A DNA stretch of 64,000 nucleotides from Lachnospiraceae bacterium (GTDB lineage: Bacteria; Bacillota; Clostridia; Lachnospirales; Lachnospiraceae). The stretch covers positions 62,001 to 126,000 of the forward strand of contig JAIECJ010000094.1 in NCBI GenBank assembly GCA_029068555.1, read 5' to 3'. The translations under genes were made by a program, and so were the position numbers. Shown here one piece after another: positions 35,086-42,869 of this stretch; within the stretch, counting starts at the first letter, position 1; every line of letters starts with the position of its first letter. The notes below the pieces were generated by a model, which ran no database searches, was not told where the DNA came from, and saw only the letters and a list, made by a program, of their open reading frames with translations.

Positions 35086-37392
35086 ATGGGTTATACGTTC
35101 AAGCAGTTGTGCCTGAAAAATTTCAAATATATTACGGACGAAAGACCGCTGGAATTTCAATTTGACAACAGGAATATTGTAATTTTAGACGGACAGAACG
35201 GATATGGTAAAACAACTCTGTTTGATGCAATTGAAATATTATTGACAGGAAAAATCAAACATTTTAATGAAGCGCTACAGAACAGGGGATTAGAAAATTT
35301 AGGGACCTTGGCAAATGACATCAATAAAGATATTACGATATCTGCAATCCTGTTATCTGATGAAGCGGATGAGCTGAAGATAGAAAGAAGGCTGTTATGT
35401 GGGAGAAATTTTGAGAGTGAAATTTCCTTAAATGGGGAGAAAGCAGAACAAGATGATTTGTATGGGAAATTAAAATTCAGCCTGAATATGTTTGATATCG
35501 GTACATATATTTCCCAGAGTGAGTCGCTGAATTTTTTGCAGAATAAATATAAAGAAAGAAAAGCCTGTGTCACATCTTTATCCGAGAATTTTGAGTTGGA
35601 AAGCAAAATACAAAAACTGAAACAGCTTCAGGATTTTTTGGAGCAAAGGGTTTCATCCGAGACTAGTCAAAAAGAAAAAGAGATAACGGATATTGAAGAG
35701 AAAATAGTTTCTATACAAAATCAGGTAAATAACATTTCCCTGAATTTGGAATTGCCAGGTGAGGATGTCAGGCTGTTTGAAGAAAAAGATTACCCTTTTG
35801 ATGTTATAAAATTAGATGATTCAATTATTTATGAAGCAGTTGCCGCGCCGCTAAGGCAGATAAGGAATTTTGTGGAGCACTATGAGGAATACATGAAATA
35901 CATGAATAATGCCACGCTGTCTGAGCTTGAAAATATTTCGAAAAATACCTATATGGCATTGTTTTATAAAAAAGAGATTGAGCTGCTTAATTCAAATGAA
36001 GAACTGCTTCAGAAATTAGTTCGGTGCAGGCAGTTGTTAAAAAATTATAATGATTATAAATGGTCAATTGACGAGGAGCTTTTTGAAAAAGCCGCTGTAG
36101 ATAAGGGTACTGTCCTGCAGCTAATACAATTGTTGGCAAATCAGCAGACGCAGCGAAGCCAGCTTGAAGAAGCTGATAAAGCGCTGGAACAGATGACAAC
36201 AGTAAGAAGGGCTTTTATCAGCCAGTATAACGATGTTGTAGATGCTGGAAAGTTCGAAAAGGATGTATGTCCTTTGTGCGGTACAAGGCGCAATGACATT
36301 CAACAAGCTATTGCAGAGACAGAAAAATTTATAAAAAACATACACACAGAAGACGTGAAGAAAATTGACGATACAGAAAAAGAAATAACAAATACATTTC
36401 TCGCAGAGATAGTACCAAAGCTAAGGCAGTTTCTTAAGTTGAATGAACATTTACTTCAGATTTACAATTCATTGGCGGAGTGTAGAACGCTTTCCACTGA
36501 CAACCTGCAGACAATGCTTGATAAAGTGGGACTGGCAGAGCTGATGACACAAAGAAAAGAAGAATTTGATATCAATGACTTTTTGCAACAATATGAGATA
36601 ATGGCAATGGAAATCCATAAAATAGCACAGCCCGTTCAAATTGATTTCGGCAAAGAGCAGATTGATTTGTACAAGTCGATTCATAGCACATATTATCATG
36701 ATAAAAAGCCAAAACATTCAGTGGAGCAGCTTCGTAGCAAAGAGCAGTATATTGCAAAACTGTTTAATGATAAACTATTAATGCAGCTTTCCGCAGAAAC
36801 AGAGAAAGTTGAAAAGTTAAAGGAACGTTACGAAGAATACTGTGTCAAAAAGAACAACATGACAGAAACGATAAAAGTGCTGGTGTCAAAATATGATGCT
36901 GCCAATAAAGATTACCAGACACAGCTTGCAAATGCAATAAAGATTCCCTTGCTTGTATATAGTGGGAGAATTATACAAAATTATCCTCTGGGACTTGGAA
37001 TTAAGGCAGTTGTCAGGACAAACCAACTGGTATTTGAAGCGGATTCAAAAAGTGGGAATGATGTCTATAATATTTTAAGTACAGGACAGTTAAACGGGCT
37101 TTCCATAGCATTTCTGCTGGCAATAAAAAATGTATACGGCAGAACGGACGGACTGGATATATTGTTAATAGACGACCCATTACAGACAATAGATGATATT
37201 AGTGCCATATCATTAGCGGATTTACTGACACAGCAGGACATTGGACAGATTGTTTTATCAACGCATGAGGACGGCAAGGCAGCCCTTCTCAAATACAAGT
37301 TCATAAGGGCAGGACTGACCGTCAAGGAACAGGATATGCAGCAGCAGTATATGTCGGTGGTTCTGAACAGTGATCGTTTGTCAGTTGGATAG
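35086..37392 (+). CDS. ABC-3C system Rad50/SMC-like ATPase
   Basis: Walker A is GQNGYGKTT (G36-T44). The protein then runs into coiled coil (about 165-220 and 300-620) interrupted by CPLCG (C395, C398), a Rad50-type zinc hook that joins two molecules. The coil returns to the ATPase head with an ABC signature (STGQLNGLS, from S665) and Walker B (LLIDDP, D696-D697), followed by a switch His (STHED). It should form a DNA-scanning dimer that controls the nuclease-like partner. GGAGG lies before its ATG and it starts one base after the preceding stop. Length (768) is typical for the ABC-3C ATPase. Confidence 0.8.
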   Translation: MGYTFKQLCLKNFKYITDERPLEFQFDNRNIVILDGQNGYGKTTLFDAIEILLTGKIKHFNEALQNRGLENLGTLANDINKDITISAILLSDEADELKIERRLLCGRNFESEISLNGEKAEQDDLYGKLKFSLNMFDIGTYISQSESLNFLQNKYKERKACVTSLSENFELESKIQKLKQLQDFLEQRVSSETSQKEKEITDIEEKIVSIQNQVNNISLNLELPGEDVRLFEEKDYPFDVIKLDDSIIYEAVAAPLRQIRNFVEHYEEYMKYMNNATLSELENISKNTYMALFYKKEIELLNSNEELLQKLVRCRQLLKNYNDYKWSIDEELFEKAAVDKGTVLQLIQLLANQQTQRSQLEEADKALEQMTTVRRAFISQYNDVVDAGKFEKDVCPLCGTRRNDIQQAIAETEKFIKNIHTEDVKKIDDTEKEITNTFLAEIVPKLRQFLKLNEHLLQIYNSLAECRTLSTDNLQTMLDKVGLAELMTQRKEEFDINDFLQQYEIMAMEIHKIAQPVQIDFGKEQIDLYKSIHSTYYHDKKPKHSVEQLRSKEQYIAKLFNDKLLMQLSAETEKVEKLKERYEEYCVKKNNMTETIKVLVSKYDAANKDYQTQLANAIKIPLLVYSGRIIQNYPLGLGIKAVVRTNQLVFEADSKSGNDVYNILSTGQLNGLSIAFLLAIKNVYGRTDGLDILLIDDPLQTIDDISAISLADLLTQQDIGQIVLSTHEDGKAALLKYKFIRAGLTVKEQDMQQQYMSVVLNSDRLSVG

Positions 37393-37432
37393 TGAAATGG
37401 TGCATATAACATGCTTTTGAGAGGAGAAAAAT

Positions 37433-37699
37433 ATGTATTTGCAAATGGAAAGGAAAAGTCTAAAGATACCGTTAAACCATAAGAAAGATATCCAAAGAAG
37501 TCAAAGCTCCCAAAAGAAAACCATATTTAACAAGTGTGGAAACGCCTGTATTCAGAGAGCGGCTGGGGATTTACTATGTGGTGCAAAAGTATGGTATGTG
37601 GATAAAAAAGGCAAAAACTGTGAAACCAGTTTTCGGACTGGTGTAAATAATGGTGCACAGGGGAGCGTCAGCGCGGTATTGGACACGTGCGATCGCTAA
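37433..37699 (+). pseudogene. 5' half of a possibly broken deaminase-toxin-like gene
   Basis: An 88-codon reading frame starts 40 bp after the three-component operon with an excellent ribosome site (GAGAGGAGAAAAAT before ATG). It ends at TAA 37697-37699. The next frame (37712-38134) continues in exactly the same phase, so the two could be one gene of about 230 codons interrupted by a single nonsense codon. On its own the product is basic and shows no known domain. If the stop is real, it may be a short separate protein. Confidence 0.4.
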
Positions 37700-37711
37700 T
37701 ATTTAGGAAAT

Positions 37712-38134
37712 ATGAGGAATATGAAGGGACAAAATCCTCCAGGACAATGTGCTGAACCGCATGCAGTGAGTAATTGCTTACAGGAAATTGACATAAACAA
37801 TTTTTCGCGTATCACACATATATCTGTATCGGATGCAACATTCACACAACAATGTGGAACAAATGTTAGTAAAGCACTCAAAAAGGAAAAAGATCAGGAA
37901 CAGGCCAGAAGACCAGTAGGAAGTGTAATGCCGCAAGGGTGTATTCCACTGACAACAGCAAGTGAGTACCAGACATTTGTAGAACATTTTTTGTCCAAAA
38001 AAGCTCTGCGAGAGTTGCAGCCAGATGAGGCAGGCGCAAGAGTAGTTGGCAAAAAATTTCCGAGGTGTACCACCTGCCAGCAATGGATTAACGAGGAAAA
38101 TCGGGTTATTCTTTCCCAAATTAGCTCAAGATAA
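37712..38134 (+). CDS. Deaminase-fold (YwqJ-like) toxin domain, possibly 3' half of a broken gene
   Basis: The product contains GQCAEPHAVSNCLQ and, about 100 residues later, FPRCTTCQQW. The C-A-E plus CxxC pattern is the zinc-binding and catalytic arrangement of cytidine-deaminase-fold bacterial toxins such as YwqJ. Such domains usually end larger secreted toxins; here only a short N-terminal piece precedes it, in phase but across a TAA codon. A weak AGGAA lies before the ATG. No immunity gene is recognisable downstream; the 417-bp gap to 38551 holds a half REP-like copy and the leader of the next gene. The call rests on the two motifs only. Confidence 0.42.
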   Translation: MRNMKGQNPPGQCAEPHAVSNCLQEIDINNFSRITHISVSDATFTQQCGTNVSKALKKEKDQEQARRPVGSVMPQGCIPLTTASEYQTFVEHFLSKKALRELQPDEAGARVVGKKFPRCTTCQQWINEENRVILSQISSR

Positions 38135-38354
38135 CGAGAACGCAGTTAATACTTTGGCGGTTAAATATCGTGACAGATTGTGCCGGACAAATCTTCATAT
38201 GCACGGCAGATGATTGAGCTGTAGCAAGTGCTATGGCGATTGATGAGAACGCAGCAGATGGAGATTTGAGCAAGTAAGACGTTGCGATACTTAGCTGCCA
38301 GCGTAAAAACACTTGAATGATTTAAAAACTCGATATATGGATGATTCGCGGGTT

Positions 38355-38374
38355 TTGGTCAATTGTGTCCCTTG
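38355..38374 (+). repeat. REP-like half element, copy 5
   Basis: GGTCAATTGTGTCCCTT, one mismatch from the family core, lies 70 bp before the 29-bp shared element that starts the NTPase cassette. Confidence 0.7.
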
Positions 38375-38442
38375 AATAAAGAGTGGAATGGTAATATTAT
38401 AGAATTGTAAGAGGTTTTAAAGAGAAATATGGGATAATTGAT

Positions 38443-38471
38443 TGATAATCCTGTATTATCTGTTGAAAATC
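38443..38471 (+). promoter_or_regulatory. 29-bp shared upstream element, copy at the NTPase gene
   Basis: These 29 bases are identical to the complement of 42683-42711. The element contains the dyad GATAAT-N5-ATTATC, which looks like a repressor or activator site. It ends 80 bases before the ATG at 38552; an AT-rich stretch (AAATAAAATAATA) lies 29 bases after it, as in the other copy. It is most simply read as part of a common promoter/operator driving both arms of the cassette. Confidence 0.7.
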
Positions 38472-38551
38472 GAACGTTACCCATTTACCATCGTTTCTAT
38501 AAATAAAATAATATAAAATATCCATGATAAAAATGCTTAGTTTGAGGTAAT

Positions 38552-40882
38552 ATGATGGAAGACTTTAAATTCGTCTGCCGCGACAATGAGCTTGCATGTG
38601 CAAAAAATGCATTGGCAAGCAACGATTTGGTTATATACTATTATTTTGATAATAGTGGAGTTTCTCATTATCTAAAAAAACTTGCAATGGACTTATGCGT
38701 AGATGAGCAACGATGTTTTTACATTGATTGTGCACGTCCTGAAAGTGTGGCAATACAGATTGCAGAACAAGTACTTTCTAATTGTGAAAAGAGTGAAATA
38801 GATAAATATACCAGAAGTGGGAATGAGGTTTTTCGTAGTGTAGTACTAACCCTGTTTTCAGCAGTTGATTTGGTTCCTGTTGTAAATATTGGAATGCTTG
38901 CCAAAGGCCTGATCGGGGCGATTAAGGATACTGTTGATGTAGACATTGATCATATCTCGGATTATAAGATTGAAAAAGCATTAATTAATATGTTCCAGAA
39001 AATCAATAACACAAAAAAAAGTGATATATATATATTACTGGATAATGCAGATATGCTTTCACCCACTTCATTAGATTTTCTTGCCAAGATGTTAACTTTA
39101 GATATATCGAAAATAATGTTTACAATACCCCAAAATGCTATGGATTCAGGAATTGAAATTATATCAAAACTGCTCATGGAAGGTCAAAATGTACATAAAA
39201 TTGATGATATTTTTCAACGCCCCGACAATCAGTTTATTTGTGGTTTGTTTGAGTGTTACAAACAAAAAATAAAGGATGAATATTTTAACATATTTGACCA
39301 GCATGAGCGCAATATTCATATTATTATGTCTTTTATCAGAGGCTTTAATATGGATTTTTTGCAATTGAATCCTGAACTTATCTGCATATTAAAAATATTA
39401 TTAATATTAAATACTAACTTAGCAATAAATATATTAAAGAATGTTTATGAAAAATCAGCATACCTATTAAAAGAAATTTCTGATGCTGAATTTATGCAAT
39501 ATATAGTTCAATTAAGAAATTTTGGTTTTTTAGATTATCCCTCGGATAATGTCATTCATTTGAATAAAAATATTGTGACAGAGAGAAATATCAAAATATC
39601 TCTGGTAGAGAAACTGACGATTTCCAGACATATAGTTGATGTATTTGAGCAGTATAGAGAAACATTGACTATACCGCAACTAAAATTTGCAATACATAAT
39701 TTAGATAAGGATTATAATCGGAGAAAAAGATATATACTTTTACTGTTACAAAAACAAAAAGGAAATGATGAAATAGATCAGCAATATTTAGATCAGCTTT
39801 TTTATTTGGAGAATAAGAATGAATTATTGCAGGTCTGCTCTATGTATTATAATTTGCAGGTATATGATGTCCCATATCTGCGAATGAAACAACACCCAGA
39901 TTTGTGCAATGAACATGAGTGTCAAATACTTTTGGCGTTATTACAGGAAAGAATGCATAAAGGCAATTATTGTGATAATTTATGGGATTTGATACGCTGC
40001 AATAATAATCGTGATGAATCCTGTTTAATTATTGCTATATTATTCACAGCATTATATAACAATGGCGAAAATGAACAATGTCACAAAATCTTAAATGAAG
40101 AAACTTATGAATATTATTATAAAAATTATGAACATTCTCGCTATTTTCCTTTTCTTTTGCGAAATATAAGTTACTATATAGAAGATGTAAATAACGGTAT
40201 TGAAAACTATAACTATTGTCTTGCAAAATTTAAAAACCATGATTGTGTTAATTATAATCGAACACTTTCTAATTTTATTGGGTATCTGATGAATCATGAT
40301 GATGATAAATATGCCCAAATTTTTCTAAAACAAAAGATCCAAGAAGCTTTTAAGATTTTAGAATTTAATGATTCTAAATATTTATATTTAAATATAAATT
40401 ATGGAATTTATTTAATGCGCGAATTAGATGAGGATCCTACTAAATATTTTGATGCCATATTGTATAATTCTGGAACAACAGAGACACCATATATCTATGC
40501 AAAAATAAATCAGGCGCTCTATGTATCAAAAAAAGATCCCGCCAAAGCGCTTGTTCTGCTTGACGAGATTTTTAATGAATCAATTAGGGAAACCTGTGTT
40601 GTACCCACAAAGATATTTTACAAAATTAACCGAATTCTTGTTGAGTATATGAATGGTATTAATGATGAAAATTTGCTTGAAGAAATAAGGCAAAATCCTT
40701 TGCGGGGAAATACCAAATATGCACAAAAATTGTATAGCATTTACAAATACAAATTTACAAATAAAATTAAATATAGTAAATTGGACTGGAAGAGGCTGTC
40801 TTTGCCCGGTTATATTTTTTATCACGGATTTGATGCACAGTTGCTATTATCAAGTTTTGACAATCCCAATTGTAATATATGA
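38552..40882 (+). CDS. STAND-like NTPase with helical repeats and a degenerate P-loop
   Basis: Residues about 1-330 resemble the NTPase half of STAND proteins: an N-terminal CRDNEL motif as seen before many such domains, a strand followed by FDNSGVSHYLKKL where the P-loop should be, and DIYILLDNADML as Walker B. The GK[ST] triplet is missing, so ATP binding is doubtful or unusual. Residues about 340-776 are tandem helical repeats rich in Tyr, Leu and Asn, suited to ligand sensing. Composition is strongly AT-rich compared with neighbours, suggesting transfer. GAGGTAAT precedes ATGATG. Its 3' end overlaps the convergent ATP-grasp gene by 61 bp. Similar architectures act in anti-phage defence. 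Confidence 0.6.
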   Translation: MMEDFKFVCRDNELACAKNALASNDLVIYYYFDNSGVSHYLKKLAMDLCVDEQRCFYIDCARPESVAIQIAEQVLSNCEKSEIDKYTRSGNEVFRSVVLTLFSAVDLVPVVNIGMLAKGLIGAIKDTVDVDIDHISDYKIEKALINMFQKINNTKKSDIYILLDNADMLSPTSLDFLAKMLTLDISKIMFTIPQNAMDSGIEIISKLLMEGQNVHKIDDIFQRPDNQFICGLFECYKQKIKDEYFNIFDQHERNIHIIMSFIRGFNMDFLQLNPELICILKILLILNTNLAINILKNVYEKSAYLLKEISDAEFMQYIVQLRNFGFLDYPSDNVIHLNKNIVTERNIKISLVEKLTISRHIVDVFEQYRETLTIPQLKFAIHNLDKDYNRRKRYILLLLQKQKGNDEIDQQYLDQLFYLENKNELLQVCSMYYNLQVYDVPYLRMKQHPDLCNEHECQILLALLQERMHKGNYCDNLWDLIRCNNNRDESCLIIAILFTALYNNGENEQCHKILNEETYEYYYKNYEHSRYFPFLLRNISYYIEDVNNGIENYNYCLAKFKNHDCVNYNRTLSNFIGYLMNHDDDKYAQIFLKQKIQEAFKILEFNDSKYLYLNINYGIYLMRELDEDPTKYFDAILYNSGTTETPYIYAKINQALYVSKKDPAKALVLLDEIFNESIRETCVVPTKIFYKINRILVEYMNGINDENLLEEIRQNPLRGNTKYAQKLYSIYKYKFTNKIKYSKLDWKRLSLPGYIFYHGFDAQLLLSSFDNPNCNI

Positions 40883-41820
40883 TTTATAAGCTCATCATAT
40901 GTATTAAAATGTTTTTCTAAAAAACTATTTACAAAACCACCTTGAACGCCAAGGTTCATTAGAGTATTTACTTCTAAAAAGTATGGTATGGAACTGTTTT
41001 TTTCAACAATAAAATCAATACGTGCATAATCACATGGTTGCATTTCTTGGAAGTATAGTTTTGATAAATAATAAAGCTGATTGTTGAGCCCCTCATCTGT
41101 ACTTGTATTCCGTGACATTCCCCTTTCTGCAAAGCGTTTTTGTGAATGCGTCATGATATTTCCAATTTTGTCAGACCGGGTATAATGAGGAGGGGCAATT
41201 AATGGATCCCCCTTTGTTGTATTAAGTATCGAGACACCATAACATAATCCATCAATATACTTTTCTACAATGACGTCAATATCTTTATGGAAATAACCTT
41301 CTGATTTTTGTATTGCTTCTTCCCATGTCTGACAAAGTGAACTTTCATCAATATTGATTGAAGCGCTGCCAAACCGGGGTTTCACAAAATAAGGACCAGG
41401 AAAAGGTGCAATCTTTATCAATGGGTAATCCCTGGAGGCAGTCACCCATGGAGCAGTCCTGAGCTCAACATGTTCAGCGAGTTGTTTAGACATACTTTTA
41501 TCTTCAACAAGAGCACGTATATTTGGGGCAGCTCCAATGTATTTTATTTTATAAAATTCGCATAATGATTGAATAAATATTTCACTGTTCTTAAATCCCA
41601 GACGATTATAAACAGACCAGACTAATTGATATTTTTCATGGTTTTGTATAAAATAATTCACATCACTTGCTGTTTCATAGTCGTAATTTGATTTTTTTAG
41701 TACATCAACGATTTTCCAATGATAAGTTTCTGCATAGAATCTTTCTTCGGGTGTTTGAGGTGGAACCAAAACGGTTCCGTTTGTGGGCGCAAATTGCGCT
41801 AGAAATAATATTTTGGCCAT
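40822..41820 (-). CDS. ATP-grasp ligase, D-Ala-D-Ala-ligase-like
   Basis: The 332-residue protein has the ATP-grasp central domain (GPYFVKPRFGSASINI, VIVEKYIDG) and the metal-binding end (YARIDFIVE...FLEVNT). It is closest in layout to D-alanine-D-alanine ligases, which join two amino acids with ATP, though the N-terminal region is not typical. It starts 28 bp after the methyltransferase on the same strand, so the two form a small operon. Its stop lies inside the convergent NTPase gene. Housekeeping cell-wall function is unlikely in this setting; a modified dipeptide or peptide product is possible but unsupported. Confidence 0.72.
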   Translation of the reverse strand: MAKILFLAQFAPTNGTVLVPPQTPEERFYAETYHWKIVDVLKKSNYDYETASDVNYFIQNHEKYQLVWSVYNRLGFKNSEIFIQSLCEFYKIKYIGAAPNIRALVEDKSMSKQLAEHVELRTAPWVTASRDYPLIKIAPFPGPYFVKPRFGSASINIDESSLCQTWEEAIQKSEGYFHKDIDVIVEKYIDGLCYGVSILNTTKGDPLIAPPHYTRSDKIGNIMTHSQKRFAERGMSRNTSTDEGLNNQLYYLSKLYFQEMQPCDYARIDFIVEKNSSIPYFLEVNTLMNLGVQGGFVNSFLEKHFNTYDELINHILQLGLSKLDNSNCASNP

Positions 41821-41848
41821 AGCAATTCCATTTATTTAATCAGTTATT

Positions 41849-42601
41849 TTATAGTGTTCCAACATAGCAACAGGTTTTGTTGGGTAAGATCAATTGCCCC
41901 GCTGTACTATGTAAATCAAAATAATGAGACAATTCTCCTATGTAATTGAAATAATCTGGATTGTCTTCACTGAGGCGGTAAGATGCTGATTGGTGCAATC
42001 CAACAAAACGCTCTTTATCAAAAATAATATCATTGGCAACTATTTTAGTTGTATATCCATTTACAAAAAAATCCTGATAAGCATTCTCACTATTTGCTCC
42101 TCTCATTCCATTTGTAGCTCCAGAAAACAAAGGACAATATTTATGACTGATAGCATCTATTTCTTGTACCATTGTGTTTGTCTCATCACGACGATTCCAA
42201 ATTAAAATAATCTTACCGCAAGGCTTTAAAATGCGTAAACACTCAGCCCTAAAAGCTTGCTTATCAAACCAATGAAACGATTGCGCTGCTGTAATAAAAT
42301 CCACACTATTATTTGAAAGTGTAGTATTTTCTGCTGTTGCATTTATGGCATGAAATTTTGGATTTCCATTATGAGTTTTTTCGGATATATTTCGCATATC
42401 ATCATTTGGCTCTATGGCATATACTTTTGCACAAAGATTTAATAGATGGTTTGTTAATATACCAGTACCTGCACCTATATCTGCTACAATGCTGTCTGAG
42501 TTTAAACCAATATATTTAAGATAGTTCATTAGGGAAGCAGGATAATCAGGGCGGTATTTGGCGTAAATCTCACTTACACCTACAAATATATTTTCATTCA
42601 T
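41849..42601 (-). CDS. Class I SAM-dependent methyltransferase
   Basis: The SAM-binding loop is VADIGAGTGILT, followed by AIEPNDDM at the end of strand 2 and QSFHWFD, a segment common in UbiE/Methyltransf_11 enzymes. The 250-residue length is normal. The start codon complements 42599-42601, preceded by AAGGATG on the - strand. Upstream at 80-odd bases lies the 29-bp element shared with the NTPase gene. It is the first gene of the two-gene - strand operon. The methyl acceptor is unknown. Confidence 0.78.
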   Translation of the reverse strand: MNENIFVGVSEIYAKYRPDYPASLMNYLKYIGLNSDSIVADIGAGTGILTNHLLNLCAKVYAIEPNDDMRNISEKTHNGNPKFHAINATAENTTLSNNSVDFITAAQSFHWFDKQAFRAECLRILKPCGKIILIWNRRDETNTMVQEIDAISHKYCPLFSGATNGMRGANSENAYQDFFVNGYTTKIVANDIIFDKERFVGLHQSASYRLSEDNPDYFNYIGELSHYFDLHSTAGQLILPNKTCCYVGTL

Positions 42602-42682
42602 ACGTTTGCATCCTTAATAAAAGAGAATAATTTTTTATTATTTTATTTCCGTACTTGGTTGATAACTTCTGATTATCAATCA

Positions 42683-42711
42683 GATTTTCAACAGATAATA
42701 CAGGATTATCA
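42683..42711 (-). promoter_or_regulatory. 29-bp shared upstream element, copy at the methyltransferase gene
   Basis: Perfect inverted copy of 38443-38471 with the same GATAAT-N5-ATTATC dyad. It lies 81 bases before the methyltransferase start, in the same orientation relative to its gene as the first copy is to the NTPase gene, and is followed 34 bases later by the same 13-base AT-rich sequence. A further palindrome (CTGATT-ATC-AATCAG, 42669-42683) adjoins it. The site also lies about 160 bp before the regulator gene on the + strand. Confidence 0.7.
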
Positions 42712-42869
42712 GTTATTTTAGCTTTGTAATTTACATTTTATGTAAGCTTATGAAAAGCAATTTATAGAAAAAGCAATTATTTAACAGTAAATGGAAGAAA
42801 TATGTAGAATTTTGTAGTAGAATGTATTGTATAATAACATTTTATTACAGAAGGAGTAAGACTGACCAG

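Noticed and set aside
38121-38312. Small - strand gene after the deaminase-like frame
   Set aside because: No ribosome site and no recognisable domain; treated as non-coding.
38443-42711. Terminal inverted repeats of a transposon
   Set aside because: No transposase lies inside and no target-site duplication is visible outside; the equal placement before two start codons fits a shared regulatory element better, though a mobile origin is not excluded.
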